A stretch of DNA of 64,000 nt, taken from NCBI GenBank assembly GCA_020186115.1, contig WSYJ01000178.1:682001-746000 (forward strand), read 5' to 3'. Made by a program: the position numbers and the translations under genes. This DNA comes from Histomonas meleagridis. Taxonomy: Eukaryota > Parabasalia > Tritrichomonadida > Dientamoebidae. Below the pieces are notes generated by a model. It saw nothing but the letters and a program-made list of their open reading frames with translations, searched no databases and had not been told where the DNA came from. This document shows, one piece after another, positions 29,501-39,559 of the stretch. Every line of letters starts with the position of its first letter. Position 1 is the stretch's first letter.

Positions 29501-32500
29501 GAAATGTTATTTGAAATTCATTTAAATGCTTCTTTTGAACAAATCGAATTATCTATTCCACGAATTAATGAAAACGAAATTGAAAATTATGAAAACCAAA
29601 ACAAAACAGAATTAAATAAAATTAGAACTTTTTTAACTCAACAAAAAACTTGTCCACAAACACCAAAAAAGAGGAAATCGACAAAATTAATTCAACAAAA
29701 TTTATTTTCATTGTCAACTTATTTATTAGATCTTGGTGAAATTACATATGGAGAAAATTTTTTAAAGACATTTACTTTGATAAATAAATCAAATTTTTGT
29801 ATTTCAGGTAAATTAAATTGTAATTCATTAGATCAAATATTAATAATCGAGCCAATTGAATTTAACAAACTTAAACCTAATGAAGAAATAATTTTTAAAG
29901 TATATATTAATGTGAATGAAGAACTTGAAAGTAATAAAGAAATTAATTTTATGATTCCAATTGTTTTTAGGAATTTGTTTTCTGTGAACATAAAATTTAT
30001 TGGAAAAATTAATATTCCAACAATTTCACTTACACAAAATACATTTAATTTTTCGAATGTAATTATCGGACAATATTCGATTATATCATTTCAAATACAA
30101 AACATGAATTCTAATGCTATCGAATATGAAATCAACGAAACGAAAAAAGATTTTAAAAATAATTTTCTAATAACACCACAAATAGGTCAAATCGAATCAC
30201 AATCATATCAAAACATTGAAATTAAATTCTTTCCTAAAGAAGAAAAAACTTATGAACAAAAGTTAATATTAAATATAAAATTTCAACCAAATTCATTTCC
30301 TATATATATAAAAGGTAATGGAATTAAAATTAATGTAAAATTCGAACCTTCAATTTTAGAATTTCCAAATTCTTTACCTTTTACAGAACCGAATCCTATA
30401 AATGTTAAAATTATTAATGACACAATGTTTCCAATTGAATTGTTTTCAATTCAATTTGATTTTTTAAAATCAATAAATGAAATGTTAAAACAAAAAAACC
30501 TTCCTTCATTAACACAAGCGAAAATCGAAAATTCAACTGAATTTTTAGAGACAATTAATAAAAATTTATCTATTTGTATTATTGTACATGGAGTTTCTAA
30601 AAGTGGAAAAACTACAGTTTCGAAAATCATTTCGAATTATTTAGAAATTCCAATTATAAATTTAACTGAAGTTTGGAATGATTTATTAAATACTGAAGAA
30701 AATAATGAAGAATTATATGTTAATAAATTAATTGAAGTAATTGATAATGATAAATATCAAAAAGGTTTTGTTATTGATGGATTAGATGTATTTAAAGAAG
30801 ATGAAGAAAATTTGGAACAATTTTTAAGTCATTACATTAAACAAAAGAATATTTTCGAAGAAATAAATAAAAAACCTTTTACTGTATTTACACATCAAAA
30901 GTTATTATCATGGGAAATAACTTTAAATTATATCATTCAATCACTTGATAATCATTATGTTTACTTTGTATGTATAAAACCTAATGAAGAAGAAATTCGT
31001 GAAAGAGAAATAAACTTAGAGAAAATCGAAAAAGAAAATCAACAAATTAAACAAACAGAACTACGAAATTACTTAATGCAAATGGATGAAGAACAATATG
31101 AATTACAAGATCAAGAAGAAAAAGAAAAAACAGATTTACAAAGAAAAGAAATTCGTGATAAAACTATAAGTGAAATACAAAAACAAATTAATGAACAAGA
31201 ACAAATTAAAACTTCTTCACGAAGATTACATAGAAGACATAAAACACGAAGTAGAAGTCCAAATAAATCAAAAACAGAAACAAATATTATCGAAAAGAAA
31301 AAAATTAAAACAAAATCCGGAGTTCCAGTTGATAAAATTTCATTATCTATTTTAAAGTTTGAGTTTTTACTTGGTTCATTATATCAAAAAATTAGTAATG
31401 AAGCTCAAAACTTTTATATATTACAAAGAGAAATAGAAATTAATGATGAAGAATTAAATAATTTATGTTATTATTCTAAAAACACTATTTTAATCTCAGG
31501 AACAATTGAAGATTTCGAAAAAGAAATTATAACTTTTATTCCTAATATTAAACAAATGAAAGAAATTATTTTTAATTCTTTAATACCTCCAAGAAAAGAT
31601 GAAATCATTGAATATGAAATCCCAAAACGTTTAAAAGTTGATCGAAAAACAAATTATTTTAAAATTGTTTCTGATGACGTATTAAATGATATACAAGTTG
31701 AAGAAGATAATCATCGACGTCCTTCAACTTCATCATCAAGAAATCGAAGAAATAGACGAAGGAAAAATAAAACGGAAATATTATTATCACAATTTCCTTT
31801 TCTTGAAGAAATTGATTTAACAAAATTTACTCCGCGTTGGAAAATTAATCCAAATTCCGAAAAAGAAATTAAAGTTTATTTTAAGCCTAAAACTATAGGA
31901 ACTATTAAAGAATATTTTTATTTCGGTGTTACTACTTGTAAATCCGCAATTTTTAAATTGCCTTTAATAGGTTATTGTGAATATCCTGATATAGATCGAT
32001 CAATTCATAATATGTTTAATAAAGTAGTAAAACGGTATACATCGAAAACGAGATTTTCTTATGTCGAAAATAAAAATTCGTTTTATTTTGGTCCTTTATT
32101 AATATTAGGATCAAAACCTATACGTAATTCTCCATATAATTTCCAATTAAAACTTTTTAATCATTCACATTATAATTGTGAGATTTCAACATATTTAACA
32201 AATAATAATCCGAAACTTTTTAATGTTGAACCTTCTTCACATAATTTAAAACCTCAAAAAACGATTTCTTTAAATGTAAGTGTTTATCCTATAAAACCTG
32301 AAATTATACAAACAAATTTAATAATATTTATTAAAGATAATCCTGAGCCAATTTTTATACCATTAATAGCTGAAGGAATAATTCCACAAATTGAAATTAA
32401 TCCACAGCTTTTAGATTTCGAAAAATGTGTCGTTAAACAAGAGAAATCTATTGATATGAGTTTAATTAACAAATGTAAAGTTCCTTTAGTTTGTGTTTTA

Positions 32501-35500
32501 AAGCATTTTAATCATTTAATACCAATGTTAACATTTTCATCAACACAAGAAATCATTCAACCAAATTCAACTAATATTATAAAAGTAAATTTTTCATCAC
32601 AAAAAATTATTAATTTTAAGAAAAACTTTCAAATAGAAGTTTTCGATGAAAATAAATCACATTCATTTTTGACATTTCCTATAAATGTACAAGGTGAATT
32701 TGTTGATACACATTTCGAAATAATTTATCCTCGTGGAATGAAACTTTTAAATTTCGGTCAAATTATTCCATCCGAAAAGAAATCTTTAACATTAACAATA
32801 AAAAATCGAAGTAAATTTAGTGCGAATTATAAATTTGAATTTTTAATAAAAACTTTAAATCAATATTTTAAAATTGATCGTCCAACAGGTGTAATTGAAC
32901 CTGGAGAAAAAGGTATTAATATAAATATAACATTTTCATGTCCAATTAAAATTAATGTTGAAAATAAAAATCTTTTTAATTTAATAATTACTGATTCTTC
33001 AATAATATCATTTACTAAAGAATTTGTTATCCCTGTAAATGTTAAAACTTATTATTCCGAATTTGAACTTGATCCAAACGATGGTATAACATTTACATCT
33101 GTACCTATAAATACGCCAACAATTAAAACTTTTACTCTTAAAAATATTGGCGAGTTTCCATTTAATTTTGAACTTCATCCGAATCCAGAAGATTTATTAA
33201 ATGCTAATAATAATAAAAAGTTTAATCGTAAATCATCTTTACAAACTAATAGTATTAATAATCGATCAAGTTCACCAATACGTAGTAAAATATTAAAAAA
33301 TAAAGTTAATAATATTGCTATACAATCAGGGCCATTTAAAATTAATCCAAGTTCAGGTACAATTTTACCGAATTCTATTGTTACATTTAATGTTGAATTT
33401 AATTCGACTTTATTAAAAGTTTATGAAACTTTTCTCATATTAAAAATCCCTAATATTGATCCAAACTTAAATGAAATTCATTATAAACTTAGTGGCTCTT
33501 CTTTTATTCCTGGAATTTCTAATTCTGATTATGAACAAATATTTAAAAACCAATATTTGTGTGTACGTTCTGATATAAACAAAAAAGATATAAATGCTTT
33601 TCTCGAAGATGAAAACACATTTCATTTTTCTCCTATTTTATTAAACACTACAAAAACTATTGACGTGTACTTAAAAAATCCTTTACCAATACCAATTAAT
33701 ATTGATCTAAATATAAAACCTAAAAATAAAGCTGGAATTCCAACATTTCCTTTTGATATTAATGAAAAGTCATTAACAATTCCTCCAAACGAAGAGAAAA
33801 TTATAAAATTAAGTTTTAATCCAAAAAATTGTGATTCATTTATAGGATATTTCGAGGCTAATGTTAAAGGTGGAACACAAAATGATACAAAATGTTTAAA
33901 GTTTTGTGTCGAAGGAATTGGTACATTACCTTCAATAAAAATAATTTCGATTTTAGAAAAGCCGAAAAATAATATTTATCAAATTAATTTCGGTAGAGTT
34001 ACACTAAACTCGAAAAGAACGAAAATTATTACATTAAAAAATGATTCTTGTTTAGCTGCAACATTAAAAATTACTTCAAAACCTTCAATCGATTTTCATA
34101 TTAAAGATGAACATAAATTCTTTGAAAATATAATAATAGCACCAAATAAAAAATTGAATTTTTGCGTAATTTATAACCCTAAAAAACCACAAAAATCAAA
34201 TTTCGATATAAATATTTCTCTTATCGAAAATCCAAAATATGATTTAAATTTACAATTTTTCGGTGAAGGATTCTTAGATGATATAATATTCGAAACTATA
34301 AATAACGAAGAAAGTAATGATATAATGTTCAAAAATAATGTCGTAGGTCGACCTGATCAAATTAAATTCTTAATGAAAAATACATCAAACAATAGCTTCC
34401 GTTTTGAATGGGGTAACCACCACAACTTAACTTTTTCACCGAAGATTGGTCACCTCCATTCAAATCAATCCAAAGAAATTGTGTTAACGTTCTTCACCGA
34501 AAAGCCGATCAAAATCAATTCATTAAAAATTCCTTTACAATGTACGAAAATAGAATTTATTGATCCAAATCCTCCTGATTGGGATGACACGTGTAAGCAA
34601 AGAGTTTTTAAGGATATAATTAAAGAAGAAAACAAAGAAAATGAAAATCAAGTTGAACAACCAATTATTGAAACACCTAAAAAACAGATTAAACCAAAAC
34701 AAAACAATACTACTAGAAGATCATCATTAAAACAAAATGAGTCACGAAAATTAACTCGAAGACAAAATGAATCAAATTCATCAATCTCAAAACAATTCGA
34801 AAGAAGGTCATCATTAAAGTCAAATTTAAGCTCATCATTACCCAAACCAGCCGAAAATCTGAATAACAACAATTCATTAACACAAGCAAATAATAATAAT
34901 AATTCAATATCAAAACAAAATGAACCTAATGCACAAGTAAGTTCATATGAAATTGCACCAGAACCTAATTACCGCATAATAAATGCTAAACCGAAAGACA
35001 TATTTTTATATGTTAATGCAATATCCGATTTGATTCGTTACCAAATTGACACTCGCGAAATCACATTTTCGCCGACTATGATGTACCAGTCTCGTGTCTA
35101 TGACGTCAAACTTACGAATACTTCGCAAATCCGACTTGACTACAAATGGATCTTCGAAAGTTTCACGTCGACAAACAACAACGAAAACCCATTTTCGATA
35201 ACTCCCAATTGCGGATCCATAAACAGCGGACAAACGCTTACGTTTAAAGTCCGTTTTTCACCGATTGAAGCCGACGACTTCAGTGCTACGTATAAATGCC
35301 AAATTCCGTTTCTCTCTGTTATGAAGCCTCCTCTTCTAAATCTTTCGGGGATATCGAAGCGCCCTTTGTGTCATTTCAATGTGCAAATGAGCGATTACTT
35401 AACTGCGAACCGAAGAAGTCCTTTGTACAAAGATAAGTTGCCGGACAATGTTCAAGTCTTCGAAATAATATCAAAAAGAATCAACGAAAAAGTCTTAAAG

Positions 35501-35749
35501 AACTTCGACATCATTAACCCGACTGCGATTCCTTACGAAGTCGATTGGAATCAAGTGACGAAAGATAAAAATTGTCCGATAAAATGTTTGGTGCCCCACG
35601 CGCTGATATCGAGCGGAAAGAAATACAATTTCGCGTTTTCGTTTTGCCCAAATTCCATGAAAACTGTGGAAACGCTGTGGGTGTTCACAATCAAGGAACA
35701 CGATATTAGAATAAATTTCTTGATTGTTGGTAGAATATTACCAGAATAA
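26534..35749 (+). CDS. HYDIN-type ASH-domain protein with embedded adenylate-kinase-like domain
   Basis: 3071 residues. Most of the length is about 20 immunoglobulin-like ASH/MSP repeats of ~100-120 residues, each with the pattern I-x-F-G-x-V and later I-x-P-x-x-G-x-I-x-P-x-x-x-x-x-I-x-I-x-F. Near residue 1353 a P-loop H-G-V-S-K-S-G-K-T-T starts a nucleoside-kinase-like domain (to about 1480), then a highly charged R/K/E linker, the position and order of the ADK-like insertion in HYDIN. Another low-complexity S/N/K linker lies around 2700-2800. HYDIN forms part of the C2 projection of the flagellar central pair. It is shorter than mammalian HYDIN (over 5000 residues). The 3' 600 bases are distinctly less AT-rich than the middle. 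Confidence 0.85.
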   Translation: MKSIFPLRLQNSTILFPNTFITTTSRHVIQIFNDSSQQVKYSFHKLSSKEIAKLLQQPYSENSLQNRDGFLYSSPNFEIDSIEGEIWPNSSEQIVISFTPTENKSYESKCYLSCNGFIQELEVTLKGNGIPPSCHFNFSSINVGHVALESVLEYEVLLENSGNVPVSFQLEHRFINGLEFNFEPECGILPISQSIPIRITFIANQVRQFNETFTYKIKNAIDNHPTITLYGRVLGPTFNISVNSIDFGSVSCGTFLKKSFFITNLSKIPFDFFFKTSDNGMFNRKEFNIHPIAGFIEQNGQQEIEIEFIPSDEKNVNIELYFNINKVGNKLKTISLTATIVTPKIHFEQAEINVGKVFIGHETKHILTIINDLDLTANFEFVPPDFENSLFGKIYCEQIRGRIEPLSKFELNISLTTCLVGSFRIKSGIKLFGTDVIIPFVLIGESSGPVLEISPLNIHFGKIEVLNDFTKEIKIYNNSPIIANYELSIESKLKVFKVFPEIGIIQPNETIEIKISANLDEATTFIGNLIMIVKHNNVVNIPIKAIGTGVPITTTLPKDILNLGNILTEHIFKKEFKIKNLGRKTCSILYSYQKPKILNCSLESFHFSIIPNKIDILPNEEKIFEINIDCKEETNLLIGFQCNSTIKENRKVISTPQIQAIFVHPKIIFSEKEIIFEHIHDYIKENELDKFHIDTISPSKELLPIQTKTFSITNLNEMDVECNSFIKSPFSLSETKFILKPNIPYELTITFDPKIKTDFNSETIENYLYIMHGNHSIKFKLPIKAIFVFPNIEFSMKTINFGIIQINTEKSIEIKMKNGLLPTTWNWEIIKNNEEDSGIFEIYPIRGNMEKDGIENVHFTFNPLLKEQEKSYKYTSKAICHVQGGPDYIFELIGEAVNFDFDVEPSNFDFGYVNYSQRITKTFKIRNKTQNKDTFKINVPQSCKFDEINFFPSEGEIGEFETISVKISIIPGFPMEYFETFIIHFGEFHEMLFEIHLNASFEQIELSIPRINENEIENYENQNKTELNKIRTFLTQQKTCPQTPKKRKSTKLIQQNLFSLSTYLLDLGEITYGENFLKTFTLINKSNFCISGKLNCNSLDQILIIEPIEFNKLKPNEEIIFKVYINVNEELESNKEINFMIPIVFRNLFSVNIKFIGKINIPTISLTQNTFNFSNVIIGQYSIISFQIQNMNSNAIEYEINETKKDFKNNFLITPQIGQIESQSYQNIEIKFFPKEEKTYEQKLILNIKFQPNSFPIYIKGNGIKINVKFEPSILEFPNSLPFTEPNPINVKIINDTMFPIELFSIQFDFLKSINEMLKQKNLPSLTQAKIENSTEFLETINKNLSICIIVHGVSKSGKTTVSKIISNYLEIPIINLTEVWNDLLNTEENNEELYVNKLIEVIDNDKYQKGFVIDGLDVFKEDEENLEQFLSHYIKQKNIFEEINKKPFTVFTHQKLLSWEITLNYIIQSLDNHYVYFVCIKPNEEEIREREINLEKIEKENQQIKQTELRNYLMQMDEEQYELQDQEEKEKTDLQRKEIRDKTISEIQKQINEQEQIKTSSRRLHRRHKTRSRSPNKSKTETNIIEKKKIKTKSGVPVDKISLSILKFEFLLGSLYQKISNEAQNFYILQREIEINDEELNNLCYYSKNTILISGTIEDFEKEIITFIPNIKQMKEIIFNSLIPPRKDEIIEYEIPKRLKVDRKTNYFKIVSDDVLNDIQVEEDNHRRPSTSSSRNRRNRRRKNKTEILLSQFPFLEEIDLTKFTPRWKINPNSEKEIKVYFKPKTIGTIKEYFYFGVTTCKSAIFKLPLIGYCEYPDIDRSIHNMFNKVVKRYTSKTRFSYVENKNSFYFGPLLILGSKPIRNSPYNFQLKLFNHSHYNCEISTYLTNNNPKLFNVEPSSHNLKPQKTISLNVSVYPIKPEIIQTNLIIFIKDNPEPIFIPLIAEGIIPQIEINPQLLDFEKCVVKQEKSIDMSLINKCKVPLVCVLKHFNHLIPMLTFSSTQEIIQPNSTNIIKVNFSSQKIINFKKNFQIEVFDENKSHSFLTFPINVQGEFVDTHFEIIYPRGMKLLNFGQIIPSEKKSLTLTIKNRSKFSANYKFEFLIKTLNQYFKIDRPTGVIEPGEKGININITFSCPIKINVENKNLFNLIITDSSIISFTKEFVIPVNVKTYYSEFELDPNDGITFTSVPINTPTIKTFTLKNIGEFPFNFELHPNPEDLLNANNNKKFNRKSSLQTNSINNRSSSPIRSKILKNKVNNIAIQSGPFKINPSSGTILPNSIVTFNVEFNSTLLKVYETFLILKIPNIDPNLNEIHYKLSGSSFIPGISNSDYEQIFKNQYLCVRSDINKKDINAFLEDENTFHFSPILLNTTKTIDVYLKNPLPIPINIDLNIKPKNKAGIPTFPFDINEKSLTIPPNEEKIIKLSFNPKNCDSFIGYFEANVKGGTQNDTKCLKFCVEGIGTLPSIKIISILEKPKNNIYQINFGRVTLNSKRTKIITLKNDSCLAATLKITSKPSIDFHIKDEHKFFENIIIAPNKKLNFCVIYNPKKPQKSNFDINISLIENPKYDLNLQFFGEGFLDDIIFETINNEESNDIMFKNNVVGRPDQIKFLMKNTSNNSFRFEWGNHHNLTFSPKIGHLHSNQSKEIVLTFFTEKPIKINSLKIPLQCTKIEFIDPNPPDWDDTCKQRVFKDIIKEENKENENQVEQPIIETPKKQIKPKQNNTTRRSSLKQNESRKLTRRQNESNSSISKQFERRSSLKSNLSSSLPKPAENLNNNNSLTQANNNNNSISKQNEPNAQVSSYEIAPEPNYRIINAKPKDIFLYVNAISDLIRYQIDTREITFSPTMMYQSRVYDVKLTNTSQIRLDYKWIFESFTSTNNNENPFSITPNCGSINSGQTLTFKVRFSPIEADDFSATYKCQIPFLSVMKPPLLNLSGISKRPLCHFNVQMSDYLTANRRSPLYKDKLPDNVQVFEIISKRINEKVLKNFDIINPTAIPYEVDWNQVTKDKNCPIKCLVPHALISSGKKYNFAFSFCPNSMKTVETLWVFTIKEHDIRINFLIVGRILPE

Positions 35750-35759
35750 ATAAATATAT

Positions 35760-36510
35760 TATGTTTGATATAAATTTGATTTTATATACATTATCTAATT
35801 ATAAAGAAACAGAGTAAAATTGTATTTGATTTTATATATACATTATCTAATTATAAAGAAACAGGGTAAAATTGTATTTGATTTTATATATACATTATCT
35901 AATTATAAAGAAACAGAGTAAAATTGTATTTGATTTTATATATACATGTATCTAATTATAAAGAAACAGAGTAAAATTGTATTTGATTTTATATATACAT
36001 TATCTAATTATAAAGAAACAGAGTAAAATTGTATTTGATTTTATATATACATTATCTAATTATAAAGAAACAGGGTAAAATTGTATTTGATTTTATATAT
36101 ACATTATCTAATTATAAAGAAACAGAGTAAAATTGTATTTGATTTTATATATACATGTATCTAATTATAAAGAAACAGAGTAAAATTGTATTTGATTTTA
36201 TATATACATGTATCTAATTATAAAGAAACAGGGTAAAATTGTATTTGATTTTATATATACATTATCTAATTATAAAGAAACAGAGTAAAATTGTATTTGA
36301 TTTTATATATACATTATCTAATTATAAAGAAACAGAGTAAAATTGTATTTGATTTTATATATACATTATCTAATTATAAAGAAACAGGGTAAAATTGTAT
36401 TTGATTTTATATATACATTATCTAATTATAAAGAAACAGGGTAAAATTGTATTTGATTTTATATATACATTATCTAATTATAAAGAAACAGGGTAAAATT
36501 GTATTTGATA
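35760..36510. repeat. Minisatellite, 14 copies of a 52-53 bp unit
   Basis: A head-to-tail array with unit TTGTATTTGATTTTATATAT plus ACATTATCTAATTATAAAG plus AAACAGRGTAAAA. Copies differ mainly at two places: CATTATC versus CATGTATC (adding one base) and CAGAG versus CAGGG. The variants are interspersed, indicating repeated unequal exchange. It starts within 20 bases of the HYDIN-type stop codon, and a TTTGATATAA block occurs at both ends. Units are not translatable, and there are no spacers or palindromic repeats, so it is not a CRISPR array. Confidence 0.95.
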
Positions 36511-37147
36511 TAACAACTTTTAAAGTGATCAATAAAAAAAGATAACTCATAAATTTTCAAAAGCAAATTAAATGTATATATTAATTAGGTATACAGTATT
36601 ACGCTGTATTTATATATGTTTTATTAAAGAAAAAATAATTAATTAAAATTACCAAATAAAAAATACTTTGGGTTTCAGTCATATAAATTTTAGATGTAAT
36701 CACATGAAGTAATCTTTCAAAAATTAATGTTTTCCCTTCAAATCAAATAACCATCAAAAACGACATTTTTATTTAAGTTGTAAATCATTATTCAATCCTC
36801 TTTGGCTTTGAAAGCATAAAAAGATCGTTACTTTTATTTCAAGAGTTTTTATCAGAAATTTAAATGCATTTGAAGATGTTTCTCTTTCAATTTTTAGTAG
36901 AAAAGACAAACTCGATTGCAATCATCTCTTTGAATATTCAATGATAATTCATTTTATGTTAAATTCAGTTGAAAAATTCATTGCGTCATTTTTAGTCATC
37001 ATACAAAAATTAAACAAATTTATACCAAAGCTGGGATATTCAATACATTAATAAAATAACTTAATTTTGATTATATCGGTCGATATATTTAATAAAAAAA
37101 TAAAACTATAGAATTCTTAGAAATGTACTGATCCGTCATATTTCCAA
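36511..37147. other. Intergenic between minisatellite and Myb gene
   Basis: About 640 bases of AT-rich DNA. It must hold the Myb promoter; GTCATATTTCCAAATG at the gene start contains a near-initiator TCATAT. No gene or repeat is recognised. Confidence 0.5.
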
Positions 37148-38068
37148 ATGAATTCTGAAATGTTTCCTTTGTTGTCAATTGCTTACTTATGGGTAGACCA
37201 ATTAAGTGAAAATAAATCACGTGAACAAACAGACATTGCAAAAAATGCAGTACGTCAATATATATATCACATGATAAACTACAATGACGCAGCGAAAATA
37301 TGTCAAGATTCCATTGGTTCAACAGCACCTGTAAATAAGCTTCAAGCAATCCTTAATATTATCAAAAGTCAAGAATATCCAAAGAAAGAAGAAGAGCAAC
37401 AAATTACAAATCGAAATACAAGAAATTGGTCGCTACCAGAAGATTTTCGATTGCTTGCTGCAATTCATATTTTTGGTTTAGGGAAATGGAAAAGAATTGC
37501 AGAGTTTGTAGGGTTCGGAAGAACGCGTTCACAATGTTCTCAAAGATGGACAAGAGCATTAAATCCACGTTTAATGAAAACAGTTTGGTCTACAGAAGAA
37601 GAGGAAAAATTACTTACTTTAGTAAGAAAATATGGATCACATTCTTGGTCAACAATCTCAAAAGAAATGGTTGGAAGAAGTGATGTTCAATGTAGATATA
37701 AATATATGCAAATGAAGAAAAAGAAGAAAACATTTGTTTGTTGTAGTCATGACGTTAAACAGGAAGAAAAAAATGAAACACCTGAAGCATTCATTCAAGA
37801 TCCAATTAAGATGCTTAATTCACATCCTTCTTTCCATACGTTTCCGAATCAACAAATTCCAGTTCTTCAACAACACTTTCCAGAAAATATCGGCTTGAAG
37901 CCACTTTTACCAAGTCTAACAAATACTATATTAAGTAATCCATATTTCTTGCCAAATGGAGGTATTAATTTACCAATTTTGGTTCCAATAAGACATCCAA
38001 CTTTTTATAATGCTGGTCCAGATTCAAAAATTCATATTCAACAATTAAATAATCAAAGAACAAATTGA
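37148..38068 (+). CDS. R2R3 Myb/SANT DNA-binding protein
   Basis: 306 residues. A helical N-terminal region (about 25-70, containing A-V-R-Q-Y-I-Y-H-M-I-N-Y) precedes two Myb repeats at about 92-145 and 146-196. R2 has N-W-S-L-P-E-D-F-R-L-L with K-W-K-R-I-A and C-S-Q-R-W-T-R-A-L-N-P; R3 has V-W-S-T-E-E-E-E-K-L-L with S-W-S-T-I-S and D-V-Q-C-R-Y-K-Y. A K-M-K-K-K-K-K-T run right after R3 looks like a nuclear localisation signal. The rest is P/N/Q-rich without known domains. It is a likely sequence-specific transcription factor of the expanded trichomonad Myb set. Confidence 0.87.
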   Translation: MNSEMFPLLSIAYLWVDQLSENKSREQTDIAKNAVRQYIYHMINYNDAAKICQDSIGSTAPVNKLQAILNIIKSQEYPKKEEEQQITNRNTRNWSLPEDFRLLAAIHIFGLGKWKRIAEFVGFGRTRSQCSQRWTRALNPRLMKTVWSTEEEEKLLTLVRKYGSHSWSTISKEMVGRSDVQCRYKYMQMKKKKKTFVCCSHDVKQEEKNETPEAFIQDPIKMLNSHPSFHTFPNQQIPVLQQHFPENIGLKPLLPSLTNTILSNPYFLPNGGINLPILVPIRHPTFYNAGPDSKIHIQQLNNQRTN

Positions 38069-38290
38069 CTGTGTTCTCGATAAATTCTGATAAATAAAAA
38101 TATTCAACGAATTCTTTTAAACGATTCAACAAGTGTTTAGGGTGATTTGAAAATACGCCAAATTAAAAACGATCAGATACACAAAACATCACAGCAACTT
38201 TTTGTTTATTAATTGAATGAATTCAAATATTTTCAATAATCCATTGAATTCTTTGTGAGCGAAATCGATTTAGTTCACTTTGTTTGAAAC

Positions 38291-38853
38291 ATGAAATTTC
38301 AAAAGTTGGGTTTGGAACATGAAGTGTATCTGAATCAGGTTTGGTTGAAAACACAGTCAAATAAGACCAAGGCAGGCTATCTCCATACCTATTGCGCATT
38401 TTCTTATCAAAATGAAGCACCAATCGGTAGTGTATCAAATATGTTATTGACACAGGATTTGCTAACACGTGAAGAACTTTGGGTTACATCTAAGTTATAG
38501 TGGATACATCATGATTAAGTGTTCTGCAACGTTGAATCAAGTATCCACGAATCACTTCAAGATATTCAACGTGATTACCTTGACTTATTCTTTGCTCATT
38601 AGCCACTTGGTTTTGAATATAGCCCACAAGAATTATTATCAAAATGAATCAAGAAAAATTAAACTCGTCTCATTTCAATGGTTGACACACGGAAGGCAAT
38701 GGAACAATTAGTTGAAAAAGGATTAACACGCCAGATTGGAATGTGAGAAGTCTCCATTGAACTTTCAAAAAATTCCGATCCACACCCGTAACCAAGATCC
38801 GACCATATGCAGTCCAATGCAAATGCCATCCATGCCTTCAAAAAGATGCAATT
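38291..38853 (+). pseudogene. Broken aldo-keto reductase gene
   Basis: Across shifting frames, family blocks appear in correct order. K-V-G-F-G-T then a stop where W is expected lies at 38302-38322. A-G-Y-L-H-T-Y-C-A-F-S-Y-Q-N-E-A-P-I-G, the A-G-Y-R-H-I-D-C-A block, lies near 38372. L-T-R-E-E-L-W-V-T-S-K-L then stop lies near 38470. E-S-L-Q-D-I-Q-R-D-Y-L-D-L-F-F-A-H-stop-P, the L-D-Y-x-D-L-x-x-x-H-W-P block, lies near 38545. T-R-K-A-M-E-Q-L-V-E-K-G-L-T-R-Q-I-G-M lies near 38685. R-P-Y-A-V-Q-C-K-C-H-P lies near 38800. Several stops and frame changes make it non-functional. The C-terminal third is missing or unrecognisable. Aldo-keto reductases reduce aldehydes with NADPH. Confidence 0.75.
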
Positions 38854-39164
38854 AACTCGAATTCGAAGTCGAAGAAAAAATTCCAAAAGAACTTAAACTG
38901 CTCTGGAAGAATTTTCGGTTCCAGGGAATGCTCGGAACTGAATTCTATGGTAACGGATACTAAACAAGTTAAGTAATTATCATGTTTTAATAATAACATT
39001 AATTTTCGAATATAACTAAGCTTGTAATTGTACAATAATGTTTAATTATCATATGTATAAAACGAATATGAAAAGGATATAAGCCACAAAAGAAGAAAAA
39101 ATTTTTCACTTTCCTTATGTACGTTTATAATATTTTTGAAATTGTAATTTCAAATAACTCATAA

Positions 39165-39446
39165 ATGAATTCAGTAAAAGAACAAAACGACCAAGCATTA
39201 AACACAACAAGTTACAATAGCTATGTGTCAGATATTGATGAAAGTTTTTCATTCTCAGATTCTAATTCTGACAACAAAGTATTACCAAAAGGCACACTCC
39301 CATCCCAAACCAGAATAGAGAATATGCTTCAAAAGATGTTATCGCAAATCCAAATTCTTACTCAAACAGTCGGAATGCTCGATTCAAGACTTGACATTTT
39401 GCAAAGCGAAGTTAATCGTCTTTCAAAGCAGAACAACATCGAATAA
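39165..39446 (+). CDS. Short coiled-coil protein, HSBP1-like in layout
   Basis: 93 residues. An acidic, serine-rich N-terminus (to about 45) is followed by a single coiled-coil helix of about 45 residues, R-I-E-N-M-L-Q-K-M-L-S-Q-I-Q-I-L to S-E-V-N-R-L-S-K. Spacing of L/I/M and the pattern M-L-D-S-R-L-D-I-L resembles the trimeric coiled coil of heat-shock-factor-binding protein 1, which regulates trimeric coiled-coil partners. The match is weak because coiled coils look alike. A CTCATAAATG context gives a very short leader. Confidence 0.5.
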   Translation: MNSVKEQNDQALNTTSYNSYVSDIDESFSFSDSNSDNKVLPKGTLPSQTRIENMLQKMLSQIQILTQTVGMLDSRLDILQSEVNRLSKQNNIE

Positions 39447-39559
39447 ATTTCATATCCAAAGACATAACTTGTAATTATAACGCATGAAATAAAAGATCGA
39501 TAATCGATTATTTCCTTTAAAAAAAAATCTTTTTTAATTCAAACAATTTTTGTTACTCT

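Noticed and set aside
35760-36510. CRISPR array or coding repeats
   Set aside because: Units are directly adjacent with no unique spacers, contain stops in all frames, and the genome is eukaryotic.
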